Below are positions 7,768 to 17,290 of a stretch of DNA of 64,000 nucleotides, piece after piece. The notes beneath the pieces are model-generated. The model saw only the letters and a list, made by a program, of their open reading frames with translations. It made no database searches and was not told the DNA's origin. Source of the DNA: Streptomyces sp. GSL17-111. GTDB lineage: Bacteria > Actinomycetota > Actinomycetes > Streptomycetales > Streptomycetaceae. The stretch covers positions 3,776,001-3,840,000 of the forward strand of contig NZ_JBAJNS010000001.1 of NCBI RefSeq assembly GCF_037911585.1, written 5' to 3'. Numbering within the stretch: position 1 is the stretch's first letter; every line of letters starts with the position of its first letter. The position numbers and the translations under genes are program-made.

Positions 7768-9645
7768 TCACTCCGCCTCGGCCGGAGGCTCATCCCCGGT
7801 CGGAGGTTCGTCCCCGGCCAGTACGGCCAGCACCGCGTCCCCGAACTTCGCCAGCTTGCCCTCGCCGACGCCGCTGACCGTCCCCAGTTCGGCCGTCGAG
7901 CGCGGCGCCCGGGCGGCGATCTCCCGCAGCGTCGCGTCGTGGAAGATGATGTACGCGGGCACGCCCTGCTCCTTCGCCGTGGCCGCCCGCCACGCGCGCA
8001 GCGCCTCGAAGACGGGCTCCGCCTCCGGGGGCAGCTCCACGGCCGCCGCCTTCCCGCCCCGCCCGGACCCGGCCGCCTTCGCCACGCTCCTCGCCGGGGC
8101 CGCGGGGCGCGGGTCGCGGCGCAGCGGCACCTCGCGCCGACCGCCCAGCACGTCCGCGCTCGCCTCCGTCAGCACCAGCGTCCCGTACTCGCCCTCCACG
8201 GCCAGCAGGCCGAGGGCCACCAACTGCCGCACCACGGAACGCCACTGCGCCTCGCCCAGCTCCGTGCCGATCCCGAAGACCTTCAGGGCGTCGTGGTCGA
8301 ACTGGATGACCTTCGCCGACTTCCGGCCCAGCAGAATGTCGATGATCTGGCCCGCGCCGAACTTCTGACCGCGCTCCCGCTTCAGCCGGACCACGGTGGA
8401 CAGCACCTTCTGCGCGGCCACCGTCCCGTCCCACCGCTCCGGCGGCGTCAGGCAGGTGTCGCAGTTCCCGCAGGGGCCGCTCTCCTCGCCGAAGTACGCC
8501 AGCAGCCGCACCCGGCGGCACTCCACCGTCTCGCACAGGGCGAGCATCGCGTCCAGGTGCGCGGTGAGCCGCCGCCGGTGCGCGTCGTCCCCGAGCCCGG
8601 TGTCGATCAGCTTGCGCTGCTGCACGACGTCCTGCAGCCCGTAGGCAAGCCACGCCGTCGACGGCAGCCCGTCCCGGCCGGCGCGACCCGTCTCCTGGTA
8701 GTAGCCCTCGATCGACTTCGGGAGGTCCAGGTGGGCCACGAACCGCACGTCGGGCTTGTCGATGCCCATGCCGAACGCGATGGTCGCCACGACGACCAGG
8801 CCGTCCTCGCGCAGGAACCGGGCCTGGTTCTCCGCGCGCACCGCCGGATCGAGCTTCGCGTGGTAGGGCACCGCCGGAACACCCTGCTGCACAAGCCACT
8901 CCGCCGTCTTCTCCACCGAGGCGCGGGAGAGGCAGTAGACGATCCCGGCGTCCCCCTCATGCTCGGTGCGCAGCAGCTTCAGCAGCTGCTTCTTCGGCTC
9001 CTCCTTGGGCACGATCCGGTACTGGATGTTCGGCCGGTCGAAGCTGGCCACGAAGTGCCGGGCGTCCTGGAGCTTCAGCCGTGAGGCGATCTCCGCGTGG
9101 GTGGCCTCCGTCGCCGTCGCCGTCAGCGCGATCCGCGGCACGTGCGGCCACCGCTCGTGCAGCTCGGACAGCATCAGGTAGTCCGGCCGGAAGTCGTGCC
9201 CCCACTGGGCCACGCAGTGCGCCTCGTCGATGGCGAACAGCGACACCGTGCCCCGGTCGAGCAGCCGGAGCGTCGACTCCACCCGCAGCCGCTCCGGGGC
9301 GAGGTACAACAGGTCGATCTCCCCGGCCAGGAACTCGGCCTCCACGAGCCGCCGCTCCTCCAGGTCCTGCGTGGAGTTGAGGAAGCCGGCCCGCACGCCC
9401 AGCGCCCGCAGCGCGTCCACCTGGTCCTGCATGAGGGCGATCAGCGGCGAGATCACCACCCCGACGCCCTCCCGCACCAGGGCCGGGATCTGGTAGCACA
9501 GCGACTTCCCGCCCCCGGTCGGCATCAGGACCAGCGCGTCCCCGCCGCCGACGACGTGCTCGATGATCTCCTGCTGCGGCCCGCGGAACGCGTCGTAGCC
9601 GAAGACGCGGTTCAGGACGTCGAGAGGGGTGCGCTGCTCAGCCAT
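7768..9645 (-). CDS. recQ: ATP-dependent DNA helicase RecQ
   Basis: The 625-residue protein has full RecQ architecture. The helicase core has Walker A MPTGGGKS (residues 41-48), the family motif [17 protein letters not shown] just before it, DEAH followed by the aromatic-rich loop [13 protein letters not shown], and motif VI GRAGRDG. The RQC zinc cysteines are seen in [11 protein letters not shown]-terminal HRDC domain (about 520-600, with [15 protein letters not shown]) is present. RecQ unwinds recombination intermediates and stalled forks. It is monocistronic, convergent with the PAP2-like gene. Confidence 0.95.
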   Translation of the reverse strand: MAEQRTPLDVLNRVFGYDAFRGPQQEIIEHVVGGGDALVLMPTGGGKSLCYQIPALVREGVGVVISPLIALMQDQVDALRALGVRAGFLNSTQDLEERRLVEAEFLAGEIDLLYLAPERLRVESTLRLLDRGTVSLFAIDEAHCVAQWGHDFRPDYLMLSELHERWPHVPRIALTATATEATHAEIASRLKLQDARHFVASFDRPNIQYRIVPKEEPKKQLLKLLRTEHEGDAGIVYCLSRASVEKTAEWLVQQGVPAVPYHAKLDPAVRAENQARFLREDGLVVVATIAFGMGIDKPDVRFVAHLDLPKSIEGYYQETGRAGRDGLPSTAWLAYGLQDVVQQRKLIDTGLGDDAHRRRLTAHLDAMLALCETVECRRVRLLAYFGEESGPCGNCDTCLTPPERWDGTVAAQKVLSTVVRLKRERGQKFGAGQIIDILLGRKSAKVIQFDHDALKVFGIGTELGEAQWRSVVRQLVALGLLAVEGEYGTLVLTEASADVLGGRREVPLRRDPRPAAPARSVAKAAGSGRGGKAAAVELPPEAEPVFEALRAWRAATAKEQGVPAYIIFHDATLREIAARAPRSTAELGTVSGVGEGKLAKFGDAVLAVLAGDEPPTGDEPPAEAE

Positions 9646-9811
9646 CCGCCCATGCTAAGAGCGCGGGGCGACACCCGGGGACCACTTCCGGACGCCGACC
9701 GGCCCCCGGCGACCACCGCCGGCGCCGCAGCCGCGCGCGGAGCGGCGGGCGTCCGCGCGCGGGCATAGGCTCGACAGTGGAGACGAACTCGACGCGCACA
9801 GGAGGCCCACC

Positions 9812-10174
9812 ATGTCGGGCGTCAGCCGCAAGAATTTCGACTCACCCGAGGAGGTCCGCCCCTTCGAGCAGGGGACCGGGCACCTCGACCTCGTGAACCT
9901 GGAGAGCGGACCGGTGGTGCGCGGCGTCTTCGAGCCGGGCTGGCACTGGTCCCGGCACGTCAAGCCCATCGTCGGCACGGACAGCTGCCAGAGCCCGCAC
10001 CTCGGCTACGTCACCGCCGGACGCCTCCGGGTGCGCATGGACGACGGCGAGGAGGTCGAGTTCGGCCAGGGCGACCTGCTGATCGTCCAGCCGGGACACG
10101 ACGCCTGGGTCGTCGGCGACGAGCCGTGCGTGATCATCGACTGGATGACCAGCCCCACCTACGCCAAGCGCTGA
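9812..10174 (+). CDS. Small cupin-domain protein
   Basis: The 120-residue protein is a single cupin barrel. Cupin motif 1 is visible around residues 48-75 (SRHVKPIVGTDSCQSPHLGYVTAGRLRVRM, with two His) and motif 2 around residues 82-96 (FGQGDLLIVQPGHDAWV). AGGAGG precedes ATG 9812. Proteins of this type are often annotated as cupin-domain sensors or isomerases; no substrate can be inferred. It stands alone between recQ and the sigma factor. Confidence 0.75.
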   Translation: MSGVSRKNFDSPEEVRPFEQGTGHLDLVNLESGPVVRGVFEPGWHWSRHVKPIVGTDSCQSPHLGYVTAGRLRVRMDDGEEVEFGQGDLLIVQPGHDAWVVGDEPCVIIDWMTSPTYAKR

Positions 10175-10267
10175 GCCCCGCCCCGTCTCATCCCGGTGCG
10201 GCGCGGCCGGTGTTCGGGGTGTCGAGGCCCAGCAGCACGGCGGCCGCACACCTAAACCGCAGGCGGT

Positions 10268-11173
10268 CTAGGCTCCCGCCGCGCGGGTGAGCCGGGTCTC
10301 CGAGGCGATCCGGGTCAGCTTCTCCGGGTTGCGGACGTAGTAGAGGCCCGTGATCCGCCCCTCCCGCACGTGCGCCGCGATCACGCCGTCGACGGCACCG
10401 TCCAGCCGCACGAGCAGCGCCGGGTTCCCGTTGACGACGGTCGGCGCGGCGGTCAGCAGCCCCTTGACCCTGCTCAGGGCGCCGACGAGCATGCGCGCCA
10501 CCTTGTCGGCGCCGTTGATCGGTCGCAGGGCGGCCTGCCTGACCCCGCCGCCGTCGCTCGTGAGGACGACGTCGGGGGCGAGCACGTCGAGCAGGCCCTG
10601 GAGGTCCCCGGTCTCCAGCGCCCGCAGGAACGACTCCAGCGCCGCCCGCATCTCACCCGGCGAGACCACCGCGCGGGAGCGACGGGCGTCGACGTGCCGA
10701 CGGGCGCGGTGCGCGATCTGCCGCACGGCCGCGGGCGACTTCTCCACGGCGGCGGCGATCTCGTCGTACCCGACGTCGAACACCTCACGCAGCACGAACA
10801 CCGCGCGCTCGGTGGGCGTCAGCGTCTCCAGGACCAGCATCAGCGCCATCGACACGCTCTCCGCGAGTTCGACGTCCTCGGCGACGTCCGGCGCGGTGAG
10901 CACCGGCTCCGGCAGCCAGGGGCCGACGTACGCCTCCTTGCGGCGCGACAGCGTGCGCAGCCGGTTCAGCGCCTGCCGGGTCGTGATCCGGACCAGGTAG
11001 GCGCGCCGGTCCCGCACCCGGGCCAGGTCGACGTCGGCCCACCGCAGCCACGTCTCCTGCAGCACGTCCTCGGCGTCGGCCGCCGAACCGAGCATCTCGT
11101 AGGCGACGGTGAACAGCAGGTTGCGGTGGGCGACGAACGTCTCGGTCGCCGGGTCGGCCGCGTACCGGCTCAT
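10268..11173 (-). CDS. ECF41-type sigma factor (SigJ-like) with SnoaL-like C-terminus
   Basis: The 301-residue protein has sigma region 2 (residues about 8-70, with AEDVLQETWLRWADVD) and region 4 (about 105-160, with SPAAVRQIAHRARRHV). A C-terminal SnoaL-like domain follows. Two motifs diagnostic for ECF41 are present: WLPEP in the linker and DGGG in the extension. I start at ATG 11173 because GAGGGA precedes it; an ATG 18 bases upstream is less well placed. ECF41 factors have no anti-sigma factor: the fused domain controls activity, and they act on a neighbouring COE-type gene. Here the oxidoreductase directly upstream carries a matching promoter. Confidence 0.87.
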   Translation of the reverse strand: MSRYAADPATETFVAHRNLLFTVAYEMLGSAADAEDVLQETWLRWADVDLARVRDRRAYLVRITTRQALNRLRTLSRRKEAYVGPWLPEPVLTAPDVAEDVELAESVSMALMLVLETLTPTERAVFVLREVFDVGYDEIAAAVEKSPAAVRQIAHRARRHVDARRSRAVVSPGEMRAALESFLRALETGDLQGLLDVLAPDVVLTSDGGGVRQAALRPINGADKVARMLVGALSRVKGLLTAAPTVVNGNPALLVRLDGAVDGVIAAHVREGRITGLYYVRNPEKLTRIASETRLTRAAGA

Positions 11174-11289
11174 CTCTCGGTCCCTCTCCATGTGCACGCA
11201 CGCCGCGCGGCCCCCTGCCCCTCTCAGGGGGGCGACACCGCCCGGCGTGCGCGAATCCGCTGGGTTCGAAGCGTTGCGCTGGGCTCGGA

Positions 11290-12495
11290 CTATGCCGCGC
11301 GCTCGGCGGCCGCCGGGGACGCGGCGCGCCGGGCCCGGAGCGCCCGCTCCCGCGCGGCACCCCCGGAGACCCGGTGCAGACCGTACGAGCCGGGCCGACG
11401 CGCCTCTGCGGCGAGGTGCCTGACGATCGCCGCGCACACCAACTCCTTCACCCCGGCGCCCGCCCGGCCGCCGATGTGGAACCCCACCGCGACGTCCCGC
11501 CGCCGTGCGAACTGGAACATCCCCGCCCGGCGCCCCAGGCTCAGGCACTGGCCCCCGAACACCTGGTTCAGCGTCTCGGGACGCTCACCCGCGAGGCGGC
11601 TGAGCACCGTGTCGGCGGCCCGCGCCCCGAGCGGCATCGCGGCCTGGCAGCTCATCCGCAGCGGCAGCCCGGACGGCGCCGCCGCGTCCCCGGCCGCCAC
11701 CACCCGTTCGTCGTCCACACTCGTGAGCGTCTCGTCCGTGAGCAGCCGGCCCAGGGCGTCGGTGGACAGTCCGCTGCGGCGGGCCAGGTCCGGAACGCCG
11801 AACCCGGCCGTCCAGACCGTCACCGCGCTCGGCAGCTCCCGTCCGTCGCGCAGGCGCACGGCCTCCCGCGTCACCTCCGTCACCTCGGCGTCCGGCCCCT
11901 CGCACACCGTCACACCGAGCCGGGCCAGCCGCCGGGCCACCGCACGCCGGCCCCGGGGGTGCAGGTACGGGCCGAGCACCCCGCCGCACACCAGGGTCAC
12001 GGCCCGGCCCCCCTCCGCGAGTTCGGCCGCCGTCTCGATACCGGAAGGGCCCGCTCCGACGACCGTCACGGCGGCCGTCGCCGACGCCGCGTCGAGCACC
12101 GGACGCAGCCGCCGCGCCTCCTCCAGGGAGGCGAGCGGGTAGGCGTACTCCGCCGCTCCCGGCACCCGCGGATCGGCGCTGCCGCTGCCCACCGCGTACA
12201 CCAGGTAGTCGTAGTCGACCGTGCCGCCGGAGGCCAGCGTCAGGCCGCGAGCGGGCACGTCGATCCGCGTCACGCCGTCGACCACCAGGCGGACGCCCGC
12301 GTGCAGCACGTCCCCGTACTCCACGACCGCCTCGTCGGTCCCGCCGGCCAACTGGTGCAGGCGGACGCGGTGGACGAACGAGGCGCGCGGGTTGATCAGG
12401 GTCACGGCGACGTCGTCGCGCCGCGTCAGGCGGTTGGCCGCCATGACGCCGGCGTACCCGCCGCCGATCACCACTACGTCGGTCTTCCCAGCCAT
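11290..12495 (-). CDS. FAD-dependent NADH-dehydrogenase-like oxidoreductase
   Basis: The 401-residue protein is a two-dinucleotide-fold flavoprotein of the NDH-2/AIF type. The FAD site is VVVIGGGYAGVMAANRL at residues 6-22 and the NAD(P) site is VTVVGAGPSGIETAAEL near residue 150; the FAD-closing motif ERVVAAGDAAA lies near residue 275. ATG 12495 is preceded by GGAGAG. It lies upstream of the ECF41 gene on the same strand, the expected partner arrangement, and its promoter matches the ECF41 consensus. Electron acceptor and physiological role are unknown. Confidence 0.85.
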   Translation of the reverse strand: MAGKTDVVVIGGGYAGVMAANRLTRRDDVAVTLINPRASFVHRVRLHQLAGGTDEAVVEYGDVLHAGVRLVVDGVTRIDVPARGLTLASGGTVDYDYLVYAVGSGSADPRVPGAAEYAYPLASLEEARRLRPVLDAASATAAVTVVGAGPSGIETAAELAEGGRAVTLVCGGVLGPYLHPRGRRAVARRLARLGVTVCEGPDAEVTEVTREAVRLRDGRELPSAVTVWTAGFGVPDLARRSGLSTDALGRLLTDETLTSVDDERVVAAGDAAAPSGLPLRMSCQAAMPLGARAADTVLSRLAGERPETLNQVFGGQCLSLGRRAGMFQFARRRDVAVGFHIGGRAGAGVKELVCAAIVRHLAAEARRPGSYGLHRVSGGAARERALRARRAASPAAAERAA

Positions 12496-12530
12496 GGTGT
12501 CTCTCCTCCGCATCAGGGATACGCCCACCA

Positions 12531-12557
12531 GACACCGCGCCCCCGCCCCCTGTGACA
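12531..12557 (-). promoter_or_regulatory. ECF41-type promoter for the oxidoreductase gene
   Basis: Reading the minus strand, TGTCACA (12557-12551) is followed after exactly 16 bases by TGTC (12534-12531), 36 bases before the start codon. The published ECF41 consensus, as I recall it, is TGTCACA-N16-CGTC, so only one of 11 fixed bases differs. The cognate sigma factor is encoded just downstream. Confidence 0.72.
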
Positions 12558-12626
12558 CCCCGTGGCCCACCTCACACCCGGCCCGCGGGGCGTCGCGGCG
12601 GGCTCGGGCTCGGCGCGTGCTCGGGC

Positions 12627-14819
12627 TCAGTCGAAGGCCCGCAGGCACACCAGGGTGGCGCCGTCGTCCACGGTGACCGACCAGTACGTGTTCCGGTCGT
12701 AGCCGCCGTACCGGCAGGACTCGGTGCCGGAACCCGGCGTCGCCCGGTAGAGGGCGGTGACGACCAGGATCTCGTTGTACGCGGCCGGGACCCTGCGGTC
12801 CGTGCAGGTCGGGGAGGACAGCATCGCGACGCTCTCGACGTAGTCACCGTCGCGGCGGGCCAGCAGACAGTCGCCCTGGCGGTACTGCCCGGTGAGGCAC
12901 AGCTCCGTCCGCTCACCGCTGCCGGAGGAGTGGTACGACCAGGTGGCCTTGCCCGTGCCGGACGGGCAGCCCCCGGCCGTGCCCGTCACCCGCACGCGCG
13001 TCCCCCCACCGCAGGACGTCGTGCGCGGCTCCTCGGCGCTCCAGTCGTACCGGGTGAGGCCGCCGTACCCGGTGTCGACGACGTCCAGGCAGTCACCGGG
13101 CGAGACGGCCCTGAAGGCGTCCTCGGTGGGATCGGGCTCCGGTTCCGGTTCCGGTTCGGGCTCGGGCTCGGGCTCCGGTTCGTCGAAGCCGCCGCTCGCC
13201 GAACCGGCCGGGCCGCCGGAGCCGGGGTCCACGTCCGTACCGGCACCCGTGTCGTCGACGCCGCCGACCGAGAGACCGTCGCCGCCCCCGCCGTCGGACG
13301 TCACGCCGGGCGTCGGACCGCCCTGCGCGGTGTCGTCCCACCGGTTCCAGGGCTGCCAGATGAACAGCCCGACGGCGAGCAGGACGACGAGCAGGCCACC
13401 CCATCCGTCGGAGGGCTTCTTCCCGCCGGTGGACCCGCCTCCCGCGCCCGCCCCACGCGCCGCCCGCTCCCGGCGCTGCCGCTCCTCCTGTTCCCGCCGC
13501 TGCCGCTCCTCTAGTTCCCGGCGCTGCCGCGCCTCTTGTTCTCGGCGCTCCCGCGCCTTCCGGTGCCGCTCCCGCGCCTCCCGTTCGCGGCGCTCCCGGG
13601 CCCGGCGTTCCCGCTCCCCGCGCTCCGCCTCCTCCCGCCGCTCCCGTTCGCGGCGCTTGCGCTCCGCCGCCTCCCGGTGGGCCCGTACCCGCGCTTCCTC
13701 CTCCGCCTGCTCGTCGGCCCGCTCCCGTGCCCGGGCCTCCCGCTGCCGACGCAGCGCGTCCAACTGCTCGCGCATCGCCCCGAAGGTCCGGCCCGCAGCG
13801 CCGAACGTTCCGCCGGGCGTCACCCGGGTCGGTGCCTCGGCCGCGTCGAGTCGCAGCGCCTCGTCGCGCAGCCGACGCCCCTGCTCCGCGTACTCCTCGA
13901 TCAGCGTCGTCCACGCCGGCGGCAGCGACCGGCCCGCCCGCGAGGCCGCCGCCCCCGCACCGAGCCCGGCGAGCGCGTCGCGCAGCACGTCGGCGGGGGT
14001 GGGGCGGCTCCGGGGGTCGGGCCGCAGCAACGGAAGGATCAGCGGCTCCAGTTCCGGCGGCAGCCCGGTCGTGTCGATCTCGCCGCGCTGGACGAGGGCG
14101 AGGAGCCCGAAGGAGTGGTCGGTCTGCTCGTAGGGCGGGCGGCCGACCGCGAGGAAGAAGAGGGTGGCGCCGAGCGCGTAGACGTCCGACGCCGCCGTCG
14201 ACCTCCTCCCGCAGGCCTGTTCCGGCGAGGTGAACGCGAACGTGCCGAGCGTCGTCGTCGAACTGGTGTGGTCGTGGGCGTGGGAGATGCCGAAGTCGAT
14301 CAGCCGGGGGCCGTCGTGCGGCAGCAGGACGTTCAGCGGCTTGACGTCGCGGTGGACGACGCCCACGCCGTGCAGTTCGACCAGCGCCCGCGCCACCCCG
14401 GCCGCCAGCCGACGCACCCCCGAAACGGGTAACGTCCCGGCGTTCCCGACGAGTTCGGCCAGATTGGGCGCGGGCAGGAACTCGATGGCCAGCCACGGAC
14501 GCTCCGCCCGCGCGTCGGCGTCGAGCACCCTGGCGGTGTACTCGCTGTCGACGCGCCCCGCCAGCTCCACCTCGCGGGCGAACCGTTCCCGGTCCGGCCG
14601 GCTCACGATCCCCTCGGCGAGGAGCGTCTTGACCGCCACGAGCCCGGGAGCCACCACCGTCCCCGTCGGCCCGGCGGCCCCCGCCCCCCTCCCCGGGCTC
14701 TCCCGCCGGGCCAGATAGACGCGGCCCATGCCGCCCGTGGCGATCCTGCGCAGCAACCGGTACGGCCCGAGCCGCCGCGGATCGGCGGAATCCAGCGCGT
14801 ACAACGTCATCCCGGCCAT
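12627..14819 (-). CDS. Membrane Ser/Thr protein kinase with charged helix and extracellular Cys domain
   Basis: The 730-residue protein has a PknB-like kinase domain (about 17-285): glycine loop IATGGMGRVYL, catalytic VVHRDVKPLNVLL, LIDFGIS in place of DFG-and-beyond, and SPEQACG. Residues about 335-470 are almost entirely Arg, Glu and Ala, a probable single helix or coiled coil. One membrane segment (GLLVVLLAVGLFIWQPW) follows, then an acidic Gly/Asp linker, eight or so Glu-Pro dipeptides, and an extracellular domain with multiple cysteines (GDCLDVVDTG, YRQGDCLL) resembling LppU-like domains. It probably senses an envelope signal. No partner kinase or phosphatase gene is adjacent. Confidence 0.9.
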   Translation of the reverse strand: MAGMTLYALDSADPRRLGPYRLLRRIATGGMGRVYLARRESPGRGAGAAGPTGTVVAPGLVAVKTLLAEGIVSRPDRERFAREVELAGRVDSEYTARVLDADARAERPWLAIEFLPAPNLAELVGNAGTLPVSGVRRLAAGVARALVELHGVGVVHRDVKPLNVLLPHDGPRLIDFGISHAHDHTSSTTTLGTFAFTSPEQACGRRSTAASDVYALGATLFFLAVGRPPYEQTDHSFGLLALVQRGEIDTTGLPPELEPLILPLLRPDPRSRPTPADVLRDALAGLGAGAAASRAGRSLPPAWTTLIEEYAEQGRRLRDEALRLDAAEAPTRVTPGGTFGAAGRTFGAMREQLDALRRQREARARERADEQAEEEARVRAHREAAERKRRERERREEAERGERERRARERREREARERHRKARERREQEARQRRELEERQRREQEERQRRERAARGAGAGGGSTGGKKPSDGWGGLLVVLLAVGLFIWQPWNRWDDTAQGGPTPGVTSDGGGGDGLSVGGVDDTGAGTDVDPGSGGPAGSASGGFDEPEPEPEPEPEPEPEPDPTEDAFRAVSPGDCLDVVDTGYGGLTRYDWSAEEPRTTSCGGGTRVRVTGTAGGCPSGTGKATWSYHSSGSGERTELCLTGQYRQGDCLLARRDGDYVESVAMLSSPTCTDRRVPAAYNEILVVTALYRATPGSGTESCRYGGYDRNTYWSVTVDDGATLVCLRAFD

Positions 14820-15126
14820 ACGGCGTCACTCCCCACGCGCGTCCCCCATCCCCGCCGCCCCCGCCCCCGCAGGCCCGCCCGCCCAGCGAACCCTCCCAAG
14901 ATAAGCCCGCTCGCGGCCCCGTACCGCGAGATCCCGTGGGGCGGCCCGTCCGGTTCGCTGAGAACCCCGACGAGCGGGAGCCGATGCCCGGACGCGCGCC
15001 GGGTACGGCGGTCGTCGCGTGTCGGAGCACCTTCCGGCAGTCGATCCGTCGAGCATCGTCGTGACGGTCGGCGGGCCCTTCCGTCGCACCGCTGACCCCG
15101 GACCACGACAGACGAAGAGGGACGAC

Positions 15127-15738
15127 ATGAGCGACCCCAGCGCCGCGCGGACGGGCGGCACCGGCCAGGACCCGGACACTCGCGGGCGAAACCCCCGGTT
15201 CCCCACCCTCTCCTGGCCCGCCGTCGTGACCGCCGCCCGGGCCGCCCTCATCACCGTCGCACTCGTCACCGCGTACTACGTGCTGCCGCTCGACGAGCGC
15301 GACACGGCCGCGTCGGTGCTGCTCGTCGGCGGACTCCTCGTCACCCTGCTCGTGTTCCTGTGGGAGGTGCGCGCCATCGCGCGCTCACCTCACCCGCGCA
15401 TGCGGGCCGTCGAGGCCCTGTCCGCGACGGTGGTCCTGTTCCTGGTCCTCTTCGCCGGCACCTACTACCTGCTGGACAGCAACACCCCCGGTTCGTTCAC
15501 CGAGGAGATGACCAGGACGGACGCCCTCTACTTCACCCTGGCCACGTTCAGCACCGTCGGCTTCGGCGACATCACCGCGAGCTCGGAGACCGCGCGGGTG
15601 GTGACGATGTTGCAGATGGTGGTGGGACTGCTGCTGGTGGGCGTCGCCGCCCGGGTGCTGGCGAACGCGGTCGAGACCGGCCTGCGCCGACAGACCCGGG
15701 CACCCTCCGACGCCCCGCGCCCCGACCCCGCGCCGTGA
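15127..15738 (+). CDS. Two-TM potassium channel
   Basis: The 203-residue protein has four hydrophobic segments, the last two forming a channel unit: outer helix LFLVLFAGTYYLL, pore helix DALYFTLATFS, selectivity filter TVGFGD and inner helix VVTMLQMVVGLLLVGVAARVL. ATG 15127 follows GAGGGA. There is no RCK or cyclic-nucleotide domain, so gating is not evident. It is likely a small K+ leak channel like those common in Streptomyces. It is convergent with the SHOCT protein. Confidence 0.87.
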   Translation: MSDPSAARTGGTGQDPDTRGRNPRFPTLSWPAVVTAARAALITVALVTAYYVLPLDERDTAASVLLVGGLLVTLLVFLWEVRAIARSPHPRMRAVEALSATVVLFLVLFAGTYYLLDSNTPGSFTEEMTRTDALYFTLATFSTVGFGDITASSETARVVTMLQMVVGLLLVGVAARVLANAVETGLRRQTRAPSDAPRPDPAP

Positions 15739-15757
15739 GGCCCGGGCCCCGAGTGGC

Positions 15758-16180
15758 TCAGGCGTGCAGGATCTTCTCCTTTGCCCGGCGGAACTCCTCG
15801 TCGGTGAGGTCGCCCCGGGCCCGTACCTCCGAGAGACGCGCGAGCTGTTCCGCCTCGCTGACGGGGCCGGTGGCGCCCACGGTCTCGCGGATGTAGCGGT
15901 TCGTGCTCTCCAACTGGGCCCGCGCATGCTCCTGCTCCCGCTTGCCCATCCCCCGACCCCGGGCGATGAGGTAGACGAACACGCCGAGGAACGGAAGGAC
16001 GAGTACGAAGATCAGCCAACCGGTCTTGGCCCAGCCGCTCAGATCGTCGTCGCGGAAGAGATCGACGATGACGCGGAAGATGAGGAAGATCCACATGACC
16101 CAGAGGAAGATCCACATGATCGTCCAGAAGGCCCCCAGGACCGGATAGTCATAGGCCAGACTCACTACGTCGCCACTCAT
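15758..16180 (-). CDS. PLDc_N / SHOCT-domain membrane protein
   Basis: The 140-residue protein has two N-terminal membrane segments (FWTIMWIFLWVMWIFLIF and TGWLIFVLVLPFLGVFVYLIARG) in the layout of the phospholipase-D-nuclease N-terminal module, and a C-terminal SHOCT motif (EQLARLSEVRARGDLTDEEFRRAKEKIL). ATG 16180 is chosen because AAAGGAG lies just upstream. Such proteins are widespread in Streptomyces and have no assigned biochemical function. Confidence 0.82.
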   Translation of the reverse strand: MSGDVVSLAYDYPVLGAFWTIMWIFLWVMWIFLIFRVIVDLFRDDDLSGWAKTGWLIFVLVLPFLGVFVYLIARGRGMGKREQEHARAQLESTNRYIRETVGATGPVSEAEQLARLSEVRARGDLTDEEFRRAKEKILHA

Positions 16181-16551
16181 GCTGACTCCTTTCACCACCG
16201 TCCCCGCCGACCTCTCCTCCTCCAGCCTTTCGGAAGGGAGGAGCAGGCCGCATCGCCCGGCGGCCAAGGCGGGACAGGCGAAAGCGCCGGAGGAGTGCCG
16301 AGAAGAGGGCACGACGAGGTTCCAGGCCGACCTTCCGAGAGACCGGCTCCGTTCGGCGGAGCCGGGCCCGGATCGGCACCTCAGCGGCTGCCGTGCGGCA
16401 CCTCATCAGAGGCATTCGCATCGGCAAGTCACCTACGTTCAACGATAGCCACGGCACGAGGCGCCCGCATGCCCACCGGCAGGTCGTCCCGTCCGCCGAC
16501 TGCTCCCCGGTCGAGCCGAAGGCGCCTCGCCCCCTGCGGACATCCGCGCAT
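16181..16551 (-). other. Gap without a recognisable gene
   Basis: These 371 bases separate the SHOCT protein from the deaminase. No frame shows actinomycete third-position GC bias with plausible protein content, and I see no RNA fold or clear repeat. It probably holds the upstream region of the SHOCT gene and the left edge of the accessory region. Confidence 0.4.
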
Positions 16552-16986
16552 TCAGCTCGGCCCGAGCGGTGCGCTCTTCTCAGCGTCGAGCTGGTGGTCC
16601 GCCCAGACGTAGCTGTCGGGAAGCAGGTCCGCGACGGTCACCGTCCGGAGGTCGTCGCGCGCCCCGACGATGACCTTGAGCGCGGGGAAGTAGTCAAGGA
16701 GGACCTGGCGGCAGCGCCCACACGGGGGCACGACACCTCGGCCGCGATCCCCCACGGCGACGACCGTCTCCAGGTCGTAGACGCCCTGGGCGGCAGCGCT
16801 GCCGATCAGCACCAGCTCCGCGCACGGGCCACCGGTGAAGTGATAGGCGTTCACGGACGTGACGATCCGCCCGTCCCGCGCGCGGGCCGCTGCCGCCATG
16901 GTGTGCCGGTCACCCCGGCAGCGCGTGGCCGCGACCTCCGCCGCCGCCCGAACCAACTCGTGGTCGACCTGCTGCCGCGTGCTCAT
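16552..16986 (-). CDS. Blasticidin-S-deaminase-like cytidine deaminase
   Basis: The 144-residue protein contains the cytidine deaminase zinc site: Cys55-Ala-Glu57 (in YHFTGGPCAEL) and Cys89-x2-Cys92 (in PPCGRCRQVLLDY). The stretches around both motifs, and the end LLPDSYVW, are very close to the fungal blasticidin S deaminase BSD as I remember it, closer than to housekeeping cytidine deaminases. It may therefore deaminate a nucleoside antibiotic, giving resistance, although plain cytidine salvage is possible. ATG 16986 follows GAGGCGGAG. It stands alone at the left edge of the mobile region. Confidence 0.82.
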   Translation of the reverse strand: MSTRQQVDHELVRAAAEVAATRCRGDRHTMAAAARARDGRIVTSVNAYHFTGGPCAELVLIGSAAAQGVYDLETVVAVGDRGRGVVPPCGRCRQVLLDYFPALKVIVGARDDLRTVTVADLLPDSYVWADHQLDAEKSAPLGPS

Positions 16987-17290
16987 CCGCTCCGCCTCCC
17001 TCTGCCAGACCGTGCAAGGCCGCCCACCCCACCACAGACGCAGCACTCGCTCTCCGGCATACGCGACGCCGCAGACCGGCTGTCCTCACCATGTCGTGCG
17101 CCACGGCGATCACCTGGTTCGTCCTGTGTGCGCCCCGGATACGGACAGTGGCCGATTCCGCAGTCAGGGCCTGCGCAAGTCCCCGGGATCGCCCACTGAC
17201 CTGAGATGCCGGAGGTTGGGGTGGATGACAGAGCGGACACGGGATCCGTGATCATTCAGGTGTCTGAGCCAAGCGAACAAGAGGGTTCCC
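16987..17290. other. Gap between deaminase and IS remnants
   Basis: I see no gene here. The right part (about 17195-17290) resembles the end of an insertion sequence leading into the transposase fragment that follows, but I could not define an inverted repeat. Confidence 0.35.

Noticed and set aside
13139-13184. A tandem repeat or CRISPR-like array within the kinase gene
   Set aside because: The GGTTCC/GGCTCG units are codons for the Glu-Pro linker; there are no spacers.
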